Assembly (NCBI GenBank): GCA_027563935.2
Contig: CM050446.2
Span: 123,830,499-123,894,498 of the forward strand
Source: Costus lasius
Taxonomy: Eukaryota > Streptophyta > Magnoliopsida > Zingiberales > Costaceae
Direction: 5' to 3'
Length of the DNA: 64,000 nt
How positions within the stretch are numbered: the first letter of the stretch is position 1; each line of letters begins with the position of its first letter. Below are positions 12,001 to 20,143 of the stretch, piece by piece. The translations under genes were made by a program, and so were the position numbers. The notes under the pieces were generated by a model. It made no database searches. It saw only the letters and a list, made by a program, of their open reading frames with translations, and was not told the origin of the DNA.

Positions 12001-13990
12001 AACTTGTTTACTATAAATCATGGTGACTTAAGCAGTCCCGGCATACCCAGATTTGTATAAAAAACAAGGCATAATAAATCCTATCTGAACTATTAAATAT
12101 AATACATCTGCTTAGAAGTCTTCTTTACACCACCAGAGTTTTATTCCATACTTATACACGTTCCCGTTCGATCAAATAGAACCGTACAAGACTCTGATAC
12201 CAAATAAAGAAGGAGGGGGTGTTTACACTTAGAAAATACTAAAAAGATGAAGATGAAGATATATTATTTGAGGAAGAACATAAAGACTTACAAGACTTGC
12301 GCTTGAGACCAGTTGAAATTCTAAATCCATTGAAAGCCTAGGACCAGTACACAAAGAATGACACCCCAAAAAAACTTTAAGTACACCAGCTTATTGGAAT
12401 TTGTAAAGTTGGGAATCATACTACATATACAGGAGGTGCTAGTGTCCTAATAGGCCCTCTCTATGATATTAGGGAGCTAAAGATTCTTTTCCTAGACAAC
12501 TGCTGGCGACCTAGCAGCTTAATTGTCTTGGGAGGTTTCTGCTAAGGACTATATATCATAATTTGCACTAACCTGGATGGATTTCACAGTATATTCACAA
12601 AATGAGATTCCCATAAGGCAATGTCAGTACAGTTGTTATTAATATTTTATAACTTAATTTCAAAAATCCATTTAAAGTTAGTTGCTTCTCAAGTTTTGAT
12701 CCGAACTTGTAGTGAATCATTGGCTGAAACTCAAACCTCAAACATCAAGTTATTGGAGTAAACAATTTGAAGCGAGAGAAAATTCAACAAATAATGGTGA
12801 GGTAACAACAAAATCACTAAGTAAAAAATTGTCAAATTAACATCAAATTAGAGATAAATCATGTTTCTTTTTCTGAAAAACCATGGTGACATCATTCTCA
12901 CATAACGTTGTTCTTACGACACATCTTACAAATAAAATTGTAAATAATAGAATTTCAAGGAAACTCACGATTGATTTGCATAGTCTCTAAGTGCCGAATT
13001 GAGAAGAAAGATATGAGGTTCTTCGAGTCCTTGTTTGTTGTCATTAAACCAGAATATTCCACAAGGAAGATTTTTGTTCTCAACTAAAATACGTATTTGA
13101 ACAACATGTGTTGGAGAAATGTACCTCAACATTTCTACCAAAAGATCAAAGCCGGTGCCTGCATATAGTAAAAGGGAATGATGACATTAAATCATATTTT
13201 CAGAACGAAATACTTTTGCTAAAGTAAATAATGAGCTAGTATGTGCAAAGGTTTCAACAAGCAAACCTTTTACCCATCCAGGAGTGTTAATAATCAAAGG
13301 CAACACTGAATTTCCAGAACCATCGCATTCTGGTTGACAATGCTTCCTGGCAAAGTAATCATACAAGTTGAATGTACAATCCATATATGCTTTTGGATCA
13401 CTCTTTGAGGAGATATCACCAAAGAAGAAACACCTGAATTTCAAATAGATATATTATCTGAGCAAATTTTGCAAGCTTCGTTACTTTCTTTTACACAAAA
13501 TTTTAGATCCGAACAAACTTTACAACCCAAGTGATGATCCTTGGACATTATTTCTTCAATGTTTATATAATAATGGAGATCTTGAAGGTTTTTTATCTAT
13601 ATATTCTTCTCTTTCAGTCTTCACACCATGGAATAAATACAGAGGATCCCAAAGTTTTCAAAAACAACACAAGTTCTTACTCTAGATCTCCAGAGTCTAG
13701 ACAAGGAGTTTCCAAATCAAATAAATGTAATTAATTACTAGTGTAATGTTAACCAACAATATTATGAAACTGCATCAAAAAATTACATAGTCAATCAAAA
13801 GTTTCAAAGCAAAACCTTGTAATGTAATGATTACCTCTCTGCTTGCTATATATAATGCATGGATTCAACAGATCTGTGTAACAAGCTACATACTTCAAAG
13901 CTCAAACAAGTAAAAAAGTCGATAAAGAAAGGAAATAAGAAAGAACACAGACCTAGAATCTTTTCTTTAACAAGCGTGAGAGAGAGACAT

Positions 13991-14028
<38 letters not shown>

Positions 14029-14379
14029 GGGTTGAGAACTCTGGTTGGCCCACATCAGTATCCAAATAAGCCACTCTACCATACCTGCAACCACTTCATC
14101 AAAATTAGAACTTTCAAGAAAAGGAAAATGGAAACCTACAGTAGAAATACAACCTTTGCAAAAGGATGTCCACCAAAGAATAAGAGGGGGGAGCAAAGAG
14201 AACCTTGGCAACAGGGCATTCAGGAGATAGCGAGAAAAGGTCGACTTGCCGCTATTATTTGGCCCGCAAATGAAAATGACCAGCGGATTTGAGGAGTAAC
14301 AAGCAATCTTGTCTGTCGTAACCTCCCAATCCATAGAAATGTGTACCTCGCCTGTCACTGCAGTGTTGATGGCTGCCAT
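2919..14379 (-). CDS. NOL9: Polynucleotide 5'-hydroxyl-kinase, NOL9/Grc3 type (split gene, probably incomplete)
   Basis: Six minus-strand exons (listed separately) together spell the conserved landmarks of the plant NOL9/Grc3 family. These are a P-loop (GPNNSGKSTF), the LDTDVGQPEF block, CFFFGDISSK, NTPGWVKG, VEMLRYISPTHVVQI, GSEIFHSLNATIVGL and GIVRGID...VDLLLQGFI. In the family this nucleolar enzyme phosphorylates 5'-OH ends of RNA during pre-rRNA processing. Every listed splice junction has GT/AG ends and compatible phases. Three parts were not found: a convincing exon for the segment between SLT and CFFFGD, the exon expected between 12969 and 4463 (RNA-kinase middle part), and the C-terminal exon below 2919. 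The intron between 12969 and 4463 is swollen by a gypsy fragment and a pararetrovirus. Functional status is uncertain; it may be a pseudogene. Confidence 0.85.
3644..3697. repeat. Perfect 22-bp inverted repeat with 10-nt loop
   Basis: Arms 3644-3665 and 3676-3697 are exact reverse complements (TTTCACATGCTGTCAATCAG... against its complement), separated by TAAGTGTAAG. The right arm runs directly into a tandem duplication. It lies in an intron of the kinase gene. Confidence 0.9.
3688..3785 (+). repeat. Tandem duplication, two copies of 51 bp
   Basis: The block beginning GCATGTGAA.CCTCT.CCTC at 3688 is repeated at 3739 with a few substitutions and continues to about 3785. Its start overlaps the right arm of the hairpin at 3676-3697. 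The frame across it reads as repeated KPLPPVILL but has no further protein support. Confidence 0.85.
4344..4463 (-). CDS. NOL9: NOL9-like exon (GSEIFHSLNATIVGL)
   Basis: Acceptor TTATGTAG lies upstream of 4463 and donor GTACTTTAAC follows 4344. The exon translates through GSTVPGSEIFHSLNATIVGLAVSS and ends with WCVGL, a block typical of the C-terminal half of NOL9. It enters and leaves in phase 1 and is free of stops. The exon expected just upstream (ending in the family's HLHCQ-type block) was not found. Confidence 0.85.
4875..5190. mobile_element. MITE-like element with ~28-bp terminal inverted repeats
   Basis: The left end ACCAAGGTTTTTAAAACTGG matches, with a few mismatches, the reverse complement of the right end (CCAATTTTAAAAACCTTGGT); the similarity extends into GGTCTAGACC. 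The 316-bp interior is purine-rich on one strand and holds only low-complexity open frames. No clear target-site duplication was found, so the exact ends and the superfamily are unsettled. It lies in the large kinase intron. Confidence 0.7.
5586..6465 (+). pseudogene. Ty3-gypsy gag fragment, truncated by the viral insert
   Basis: Three frames in series encode a plant gypsy Gag. First comes an N-terminal coiled-coil-like part (ESRLEALETSMEAL; AAEERRQQREELAEI), then a GWIARAKQYFEIQGT block, then PNLSWDILKEELLQRY...LKGLRVEIREKVRAF, the retrotransposon-gag core. It parallels the gag of the complete element at 14938-20390, and frames change near 6000-6050 and again after 6168. The reading stops at about 6465, where the pararetroviral sequence begins. 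No LTR or pol of this copy was found. Confidence 0.8.
6464..7854 (-). pseudogene. Viral ORF5: Cys-rich and protease part of pol, truncated before RT
   Basis: The frame starts with ATG at 7854, 13 nt after the capsid ORF stop and in a different frame. Visible parts are a Cys cluster (residues ~33-59, pattern C-x2-C-x11-C-x2-C-x4-C-x2-C), a likely coiled coil (~83-107), a 21-residue direct repeat (KGRLPxxGKLxENL) and an aspartic protease site IDTGCSNT (~195). One in-frame stop follows at 7225-7227. After it the frame stays open until a 154-bp tandem duplication at 6607-6914 shifts it. Homology to the badnavirus linker (a HWDKN block) ends at the junction with gypsy gag near 6464, so RT and RNase H are absent. 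Confidence 0.8.
6607..6914. repeat. Tandem duplication inside viral pol, period 154 bp
   Basis: The block starting TTTTCATATTCTTTATGGAA at 6607 begins again at 6761 and is nearly identical through ATATCACAGGGACAC. Because 154 is not a multiple of three, the duplication breaks the reading frame. The few differences between copies suggest it is younger than most of the viral decay. Confidence 0.9.
7868..9661 (-). pseudogene. Viral ORF4: capsid protein (badnavirus-like), with in-frame stops
   Basis: One continuous frame of 597 codons runs from ATG 9661 to TAA 7868-7870. The start overlaps the movement-protein stop as TAATG. The N-terminal third has an acidic Asp/Asn/Leu-rich stretch. From about residue 213 the sequence resembles badnavirus capsid (GRILNLAAHDP, then YSYLENFLGG); a Lys/Arg-rich tail precedes a CCHC knuckle (CFTCGS-stop-NHLARDC) near codon 495. 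About five internal stops are present (8816, ~8780, ~8567, 8165, ~8122) but no net frameshift over 1.8 kb, so the ORF boundaries look ancestral. Confidence 0.8.
9661..10629 (-). CDS. Viral ORF3: movement protein, 30K superfamily, intact frame
   Basis: This is an uninterrupted 322-codon ORF. Its ATG overlaps the ORF2 stop as ATGA, and its TAA overlaps the next ATG. Residues ~95-250 match the 30K-type movement domain in its badnavirus form: a hydrophobic strand and basic segment (IKGLARKKLGT), LDKRW at ~153, MEVDMT, then IGIQTRGYEDFSG and SNLLIGLGFLGKL. In relatives such proteins gate plasmodesmata and form tubules for cell-to-cell spread. It is the only viral ORF here without a stop. Expression from this locus is not implied, since no viral promoter was identified. 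Confidence 0.85.
   Translation of the reverse strand: MTTRPFTGTSNTLTGTTTVRENNHNERLSISNLIPNILNQIFDGNGIPAQVLEEVVDIDQQFEAYQNNRLQILRPQLLYRTGPLNLRTQLLRITREEHLSVTTEPRNLKIISRDSLTKIRQSGKTLTHIGMIVISIKGLARKKLGTKVLIAILDKRWKSDARKAMIVCMEVDMTENKDIFYCAPDFLISTRDLGELEIGIQTRGYEDFSGDSNLLIGLGFLGKLTNNSNTGYKLYISSVIDVLAGKGIKMIKLMAISPYDLGGLDWNISKNLDCEQMLVPEESIMFKNPDDTYNLRFSNYKKKQPLNDNEASTSGIENFLES
10626..11051 (-). pseudogene. Viral ORF2: small virion-associated-type protein, with two stops
   Basis: The frame is 141 codons from ATG 11051 to TGA 10626-10628, interrupted by in-frame stops near 10992-10994 and 10749-10751. The start overlaps the ORF1 stop (ATGGTAG) and the stop overlaps the ORF3 start (ATGA), the coupling seen in badnaviruses. 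The middle has heptad-like leucines (LNKKLDIMISRM; VIQRLNDLLVLQTQ) and the C-terminus is rich in Arg and Ser (GRKRQPRST). This fits the nucleic-acid-binding, virion-associated ORF2 product of badnaviruses. The assignment rests on position, size and overlaps more than on residues. Confidence 0.7.
11045..11527 (-). pseudogene. Viral ORF1: badnavirus ORF1-like protein, one stop
   Basis: The frame runs 160 codons from ATG 11527 to TAG 11045-11047 with a single in-frame TAA at 11168-11170. The product is rich in His, Asn and Gln, with a FREFNHLCTELWKKVHSEM stretch and a Leu/Val-rich end, close in length to badnavirus ORF1 proteins. It is the first ORF after the leader, and its stop overlaps the ORF2 start. 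Its molecular role is poorly known in the family. Confidence 0.7.
11528..12191 (-). promoter_or_regulatory. Viral leader between primer site and ORF1
   Basis: This 664-nt AT-rich stretch has no long ORF. In related viruses this part of the pregenomic RNA carries several short ORFs and a large stem-loop used for ribosome shunting. I did not fold it, so the stem-loop is inferred only from the genome layout. Confidence 0.5.
12192..12202 (-). other. Viral minus-strand primer-binding site (tRNA-Met type)
   Basis: The minus strand reads TGGTATCAGAG, complementary to the 3' end of plant initiator tRNA-Met, the primer site shared by caulimovirids and copia elements. The viral ORFs begin 665 nt downstream on the same strand. 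No LTR end adjoins it, which favours the viral reading. Confidence 0.85.
12203..12968. other. Intron sequence, no feature recognised
   Basis: This AT-rich stretch lies between the viral primer site and the kinase exon at 12969. I searched the minus strand for the missing kinase exon and did not find it. A plus-strand open stretch near 12410-12540 has no family resemblance. Confidence 0.4.
12969..13158 (-). CDS. NOL9: NOL9-like exon (LLVEMLRYISPTHVVQI)
   Basis: Acceptor TATATGCAG precedes 13158 and donor GTGAGTTTCC follows 12969. The exon translates from GTGFDLLVEMLRYISPTH through LPCGIFWFNDNKQG to SALRDYANQS. This follows NTPGWVKG of the previous exon directly, as in the family. It enters in phase 1 and leaves in phase 2, without a stop. 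Confidence 0.88.
13267..13433 (-). CDS. NOL9: NOL9-like exon (CFFFGDISS to NTPGWVKG)
   Basis: Acceptor AAATTCAG precedes 13433; the donor after 13267 reads GTTTGC. The exon carries CFFFGDISSKSDPKAY, NLYDYF and PLIINTPGWVKG, all hallmark blocks of the kinase domain. A small exon may lie just upstream near 13690-13735, where a GTAAGA donor follows ...GDLE in the right phase, but its acceptor is unconvincing. Confidence 0.88.
13953..14084 (-). CDS. NOL9: NOL9-like exon with a 34-base poly-C run
   Basis: Acceptor GGTTGCAG precedes 14084 and a GTCTGTG donor follows 13953. Joined to the first exon in phase 2 it reads YGRVAYLDTDVGQPEFST, the Walker-B-like block, then enters the homopolymer. After it, GCLSLTLVKEK continues the family sequence but in a frame one base off from the incoming one. 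Relatives have only a short Ala/Pro-Gly junction here. The assembled homopolymer length would frameshift the protein; one base fewer or two more would restore the frame and leave a run of about a dozen prolines. Confidence 0.85.
13993..14026. repeat. Homopolymer of 34 G (C on the coding strand)
   Basis: An uninterrupted run of G on the plus strand, within an exon of the NOL9-like gene. Homopolymers this long are error-prone in sequencing and replication, so the exact length should be treated as uncertain. Confidence 0.9.
14204..14379 (-). CDS. NOL9: NOL9-like first exon with P-loop
   Basis: ATG at 14379 is preceded by an in-frame TAG 9 nt upstream, which supports this start. The product begins MAAINTAVTGEVHI and reaches the nucleotide-binding P-loop ICGPNNSGKSTFSRYLLNALLPR. 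The exon ends in AG before a GTTCTC donor, phase 2, matching the next exon. No organelle-type presequence is obvious. Confidence 0.88.
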
Positions 14380-14937
14380 CCTGCTGCTCTAAAGAAGGTT
14401 ATTTTCCAAAGTACATAAACAGCGTAACCAGTTAACTAGATCCTAACACAATCATAAATTTCCAAAGTATATGACTCATTCAGTTGTAAATGAGTCATGT
14501 CACTTGAATAATACAAAATAAATTATCCATGACCCAATTAACTAGATCCTAACACAATCATAAATTTACTCACAAGGCCCTAACCCAAACAAACACGAGT
14601 TAACCCGACAAGACTGAAGAACCCATTTAGTATGTAAGTCATATAATAAACAATCCGTTATTATCACAACCTTACAAGGACCATAGTAGTTTGATTTTAT
14701 TTTTCCAATCATTTAAATAATAATTAGATAAAAAGTTTTAAGAGTTAGATTCATAGCAATCCATACAACAAAAAATATACAATACTTGTTAGGCTTCATC
14801 AACAACACATCATTCGATAATTATCGAATCAAATTTTTTATTACCAAATAAAATAAGAAAATTACCACCCAGTAAGTTTTTTAAGTGATGAGAGTCGATG
14901 TGAGCACTATGGAGTGCAAAGCAAAAATGAGAAATTA
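14380..14937 (-). promoter_or_regulatory. 5' flank of the NOL9-like gene
   Basis: This 558-bp AT-rich stretch lies between the kinase start codon and the gypsy insertion. A ~35-bp motif (TTAACTAGATCCTAACACAA and following) occurs twice, at about 14430 and 14537. No clear TATA box was chosen. The retrotransposon now bounds the promoter. Confidence 0.4.
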
Positions 14938-15184
14938 TGTTAGAGACCAGAATGCAAACACAACTTGGAGGGTTTATTCACGGCGTATCGGATCCAGGTC
15001 AAAGAAAGAGAAGCGGGTCCAGTCAGAAAAGGGGCTTAGTAGTCAGGAGGTACTAAATAAGAGTAAGGAAGAGGGGGGAAGAGGTAGGGATTTTGTTGGC
15101 GTATTTTAGGGTATCTCGCCGCTTGTTCGGCTGAGGGAGTCTATCTTGTTCTCTTTCTTACTTTTCATACTCATCAATCTATCA
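14938..15184 (+). repeat. 5' LTR of the gypsy element
   Basis: Begins TG and ends CA, 247 bp, matching 20144-20390 over its full length with scattered substitutions and balanced indels. It contains AGGTACTAAATA and the GGGTATCTCGCCGCTTGTTC block shared with its partner. Confidence 0.95.
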
Positions 15185-15307
15185 ATTAGTCTGACCTGCC
15201 AACAACAATCACCTATGATGACCGCCGTCTTCTGTGCTCTCTTCATCACCTCCCACGCACTCTTCGGCGCATTCCTGTTTCGCACCGTCCACACCACGAC
15301 GCTCGTG

Positions 15308-16742
15308 ATGACTACCCGCAGTGACGCTCGCTTCGACCCGTTGGAAAAGTCTGTAGTTGACCTTCAGGCGGCACTCACGGCCATGATTGAGGGCCGCCGC
15401 CTCGAGTCACTGGCTTCAGCGGAGGAGCGTCGCCAACATCGTGACGAGTTTACTGAACTCGCTCGCCGCTAGGACGAGGTCGATCGACGGCTGGGAACTC
15501 TGGACGAGATGCGCTATCTCCTATCGGAGCTTGCTCGCGAATGTCGCCCAGACCCCCAACCTCCTCGACCTGCTGCGGGCGGCTCCTCCCGGGGGGGACG
15601 ACCTGAGGATGACTTCAACGGTTCAAACTCTCTGCCAGAGCCTTATCGTCCTCCACCCATCTGCGACGATCGCTAGTCCCCACCCGACTCTGCGACTGCG
15701 CTGCCAGGCCACGCCTCCATTGACGGTCGCCGTGGGGGTGATTTTCGCCCAGGCGAAGATGCCCACTGTGAACTCTCTGGGAATGAGGATCGCCGTTGGT
15801 TTCAACGCCGCGTCGATCTACCGAGCTTCGATGGCACTGACCCCATGAGATGGATTGCACGGGCAGATCAGTATTTTGAGATTCACTCTACTCCGGATGA
15901 CTCCAAATCCCTATGGTGTTTGTCAGCATGGAGGGACAGGCAGGACATTGGTTTTGATGGTTGAGGCGACGGGTTCCCCATCTCTCTTGGACTCAATTAA
16001 AAGAGGAAATGCTTCAACGATACAGCGACTACTCGGCCACATCCGCTCATGAGAGACTGGCGGCTTTGGATCAAGAACAAATGTTGGTGACCGATTACAT
16101 CGTTGCTTATGAAGAAATCATATCACAAATTCCAGATCTCCCAGAGCAACAGTATGTTGGTTTTTTTTTTTTTTGAAAGGTCTCAAATTGGAAATCCGAG
16201 AACGTGTACGGGTTTTCTTTCCCACAACCATCATGCGCGCCATGACTCTCGCTCGAATTCTGGAGAAGGAGATCTCCTCTAGTGGACCCCCACCAACACA
16301 CATCAGTTTTGGAGGTGCTACTAGCAGGGTTTCTTCTAGCCAGCGAGGGTATTCTTTTGGTCGGGTTTCACCACACACTGCTTCCTCCCCCTCCAGTCTC
16401 CCAACCGGTCACGCTACAGCCATCAACCCCGACCAGAACTCGGGCAACACTGTCACTAGTGTTAATTCTTATCCTACCGGAGCCAAGGATGGGGGATCGC
16501 AACGAACCTACGGCAGCTCCACCGTAGGTGATCGCTCAAAGAATAGCAGAACAATGACATACCAAGACTACATCCAAAAGCGAGAAAAGGGGCTTTTCTT
16601 TCGTTGTGACCAGCCGTATCACCCCATGCATCAATGTCAGAATAAGAGCCTCCGTGTTCTCTTGCTCACCGAGGATGAAGCACATGACGAGGGAGAGGAG
16701 AATGACATATTTCCGAACCATGATGAAGAGGACATCTCTTAA
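15308..16742 (+). pseudogene. gag of the gypsy element, broken
   Basis: Gag starts at ATG 15308 (MTTRSDARFDPLE), with a coiled-coil-like N-terminus resembling that of the fragment at 5586. A TAG interrupts it at about 15470; the same frame then continues through DEVDRRLGTLDEM to MRWIARADQYFEIHS. Later frames give the core LSWTQLKEEMLQRYSDYSA and, after a T-homopolymer at 16160-16174 that breaks the frame, LKGLKLEIRERV. A zinc-knuckle remnant (FFRCDQPYHPMHQC) near 16600 has lost its first Cys. Confidence 0.85.
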
Positions 16743-16748
16743 AAATCC

Positions 16749-19700
16749 ATGGAACTCTCCCCGTATTCTGTGCGCGGTATATCGGGCCCTCACACCATGA
16801 AACTTAAGGGTCACCTCAATGGAATTTCAGCCGTCATCCTCATTGACAGTGGAGCCAGCCATAATTTTATTTCGGAAAAATTGGTTGGGGACTATAGTTG
16901 GCCGGTGACACCCACGCCTACATATAATGTCAGTTTGGGGGACAGAGGGAAGACTGCCACCATGGGGAAATGTGCAAGTTTGGCCATCACTCTAGGGACA
17001 TATTCCACCAGCATTGAGGGGTACTTATTTCTCCTGGGGGGTGTTGATCTTGTTTTGGGCATGGCATGGCTGGAGACACTAGGCGAGACGAGAGTCGACT
17101 GGGCCCAAAAATATATGAAAATTCAATGTGCAAGACAAGAGCTCACCATTGAAGGAGATGCGTCATTAGTTCGTTCACCAGCGTCCATGAGGAGTTTACA
17201 TAAAGAAACTGATGTGGAATTAGGCATAGTGATATGGGCAATGGATATTAGATCTAACAATTTCCTGGCTTCCTCGGATTTATCGGCACAACAGCAACAA
17301 CAGTTGGATTCCCTTCTACAGGCCCATGATAGCCTTTTCTCAGACAGCACAGCACTTCCTCCATCTAGAGAGTTGGATCATGCCATCGTCACCTTACCGG
17401 GCGAGGGGCCGGTTAGGGTACGACCTTACTGGTACGCCTACCACCAGAAAGATGAGATGGAGAGACTGGTTCAGGAGATGTTGACCGTGAGTGTCATTCA
17501 ACCTAGCTCAAGTCCATACTCCAGTCCGGTTATCCTGGTCAAAAAGAAGGATGGTAGTTGGAGATTCTGTGTGGATTACCGCGCTCTCAATGGCATCACT
17601 ATATCAGATAAGTACCCAATCCCGATTGTTGAAGAGCTTATCGACGAGTTGTATGGGGCGGAATACTTCTCCAAAATTGACTTACGCTCCGGGTACCATC
17701 AGATCCGTGTGCGAGCCGAGGACATCCACAAAACTGCCTTTAGAACTCACTCTGGCCACTATGAATTCAAGGTGATGCCGTTTGGCCTCAAGAATGCCCC
17801 CGCCACATTTCAAGCAGTAATGAATGAGGCCTTCCGCCCTTACTTGTGCAGGTTCATCTTAGTGTTCTTCGACAATATTCTAGTATACAATCCCTCATGG
17901 GAGCTTCATTTGGATCATTTGAACTGCACCTTCGAAATTTTACATGAACAACAGTTGGTGGCCAATACATCCAAATGTAGTTTTGGTCAACGGCAAGTGG
18001 AGTACCTAGGTCACCTTATCCAGTCAGGAGGGGTGGCAATGGATCCTAAGAAGGTGAGCAACATTTCTCAATGGCCCATACCGCAATCGGTCAAGGAAGT
18101 ACGCGGGTTCCTGGGTCTCACAGGGTACTACAGGCGGTTTGTGCAAGACTATGGAAAAATAGCTCAACCCCTCACTCAGCTCCTCAAGAAAGATAATTTT
18201 CAATGGGGACCACCAACACAAGAGGCATTTGATCAACTAAAGCTAGCAATGACCATATCTCCAGTTCTGAGCTTAATAGATTTTAATGAATGCTTCACCA
18301 TTGAATGCGATGCCTCGGGGACAGGCATTGAGCGGTCCTCATGCAAAAGGGTAGGCCTCTAGCCTATTTTAGTAAGGCCATCTCCGGAGGAAATCTAGCT
18401 AAATCCACCTATGAGAAGGAGCTCATGGCCTTGGTCCTAGCCATTCAACATTGGCGACCTTACTTGTTAGGTCGCCGATTCATTGTATACACTGACCAGA
18501 AAGCCCTAAAATATCTGCTAGAGCAAAGAATTACCACCCCGGATCAACAAAATTGGCTCGCTAAACTCTTGGGGTATGATATGGAAATTAGGTATCGGCC
18601 GGGGCGCTCTAACAAGGCTGCTGATGCTCTTTCCCGATTGCCTGAACACAAAGAATTGGCAGCCATATCTAAACCAGTATGGTTAGATTCTGATACCATC
18701 CAACTCAATGTGGATAATCTTCTCAAAGAACCAGAGCGCCCAACTCCATATGAATTTGTGCACGGGCGCTTGCTCTACAAGGGTCGACTAGTCCTCCCAG
18801 CTAACTCGACGTGGGCCAAGACTCTCCTCGAAGAATGCCACAGTACACCTTCAGGGGGTCACTCCGGGGTATACCGCACATATCACTGAATAGCTGATAA
18901 TATGCACATATCACTGAATAGCTGATAATATTTATTGGATTGGATTGAAACAGGATGTGTACAGGATGGTCGCCGAATGCCAAACATGCCAAAGACAAAA
19001 ATATTAGACAACGTCACCAGCGGGCTTGTTACAACTCCTACCTGTTTGAAGGTTGTATGGGAAGAAATAGCTATGGATTTCATTACCGGATTACCCCGGT
19101 CTCGAGGAGTCAGATGCGATCCTAGTGGTGGTAGACCGACTCTCCAAATAAGGTCATTTCCTTGCATTAAAACACCCATTCTCAGCACGCGCAGTTGCGG
19201 AGCTATTCATGAAAGAAGTCGTTCGGCTACATGGGATACCCTCTTCCATTGTGAGTGATCTCGATCCTATCTTCATCAGTCATTTCTGGTCAGAACTCTT
19301 CAGACTTTAGGGCACTTTACTTCGGATGAGTTCCTCATATCACCCCGAGACCGATGGGCAGTCTGAGGTCTTAAATCGCTGCCTAGAGACTTACCTACGT
19401 TGCTTTGCCTCTGAACAACCAAAAGAATGGGCATCCTAGCTTCATTGGGTGGAATATTGGTATAATACCAGCTACCATTATGCGGCTGGCACAACTCCTT
19501 TTAACGTAGTCTACGGGCGATCACCCCCGACCCTACAACGTTATGTGTTAGGTGAATCAGCAGTGGAAGCGGTGGAACAAGAACTTAGGGATAGAGATGA
19601 GGTCCTACGTCAACTTAAGTACAACCTTAACCGGGCTCAACAACACATGATCAAGGCGGCCAATGCACATCATCGGGATGTATCTTATTCCATAGGAGAT

Positions 19701-20138
19701 TTGGTGTTTGTCAAGCACCGGCCACACCGTCAGCAATCTGTCAATCGAAGGGTTCACCAAAATCTTGCGGCCCGTTACTATGGACCTTATCGCATCTCCC
19801 ACAAGACCGGCAACGTAGCTTACCGTCTTGACCTTCCACATCAATTGAGGATCCACCCGATCTTCCATGCTTCCCAGCTCAAATTGGCTATTGGACCCAG
19901 AAAGGCCGATTCTCATTTTCCTCCCGACTTGGAGGTGAAGCTACCCTTCAGTTGCACCCCTGAGTCGGTTTTGGCAAACCGGAGCATTACCCGAGGAGAT
20001 GAACTTGTGGCCCAATGGCTTATCCGGTGGTCGACAAAATCAGCCGATGTAGCAACATGGGAGGATGTTGACACTATTCAAGGGCAGTTTCCAGACTTCT
20101 TCACTAGCCTTGGGGACAAGGCTGCTCTTCAGACAGCA
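16749..20138 (+). pseudogene. pol of the gypsy element: PR-RT-RH-IN-chromodomain, broken
   Basis: Protease: LIDSGASHNF (~16845). RT: VDYRALNGITISDKYPIP (~17575), IDLRSGYHQI and FGLKNAPATFQ. The catalytic box reads FFDNILVY (~17865) where FxDD is expected, so one metal-binding Asp is lost. RNase H begins IECDASGTG (~18302) and shifts frame near 18340. Integrase: zinc-finger start (EECHSTPSGGHSG), then a 28-bp tandem duplication at 18876-18931 that adds a stop, then the D-D-E region (MDFITGLP ~19075; SDLDPIF ~19250; [11 protein letters not shown] ~19335) over several frames. The last open part (19449-20249) ends with a chromodomain-like segment (VAQWLIRWSTKSADVATWED). Confidence 0.9.
18876..18931. 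repeat. 28-bp tandem duplication in integrase
   Basis: GCACATATCACTGAATAGCT and its next 8 bases occur twice in direct succession, starting at 18876 and 18904. It disrupts the integrase zinc-finger region. Confidence 0.95.
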
Positions 20139-20143
20139 GGTAA

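Larger units (their letters stand above)
6464..12202 (-). mobile_element. Endogenous caulimovirid (badnavirus-related pararetrovirus), partial genome
   Basis: On the minus strand, in order, lie a tRNA-Met-type primer site, a ~665-nt leader, two small ORFs, a movement-protein ORF, a capsid ORF and a protease ORF that stops just before reverse transcriptase. The small ORFs overlap their neighbours as in badnaviruses. The movement and capsid blocks resemble badnavirus polyprotein regions but sit in separate ORFs. Internal stop codons in four of five ORFs, a 154-bp duplication and the loss of RT/RNase H make it a non-functional genomic copy. One end abuts a gypsy gag fragment; the other is placed at the primer site, beyond which nothing viral is recognised. 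Confidence 0.85.

Noticed and set aside
12192..12202. Primer site read as the start of a copia element
   Set aside because: No LTR end adjoins it, and the frames downstream on the same strand are viral (ORF1, ORF2, movement, capsid).
13690..13735. Small NOL9 exon before CFFFGD
   Set aside because: The donor and phase fit, but there is no convincing acceptor in frame and the residues match the family poorly, so it is mentioned only as a possibility.
13846..13952. C-terminal extension of the frame after the homopolymer exon
   Set aside because: A splice donor at 13953 and loss of family similarity show this is intron read-through.
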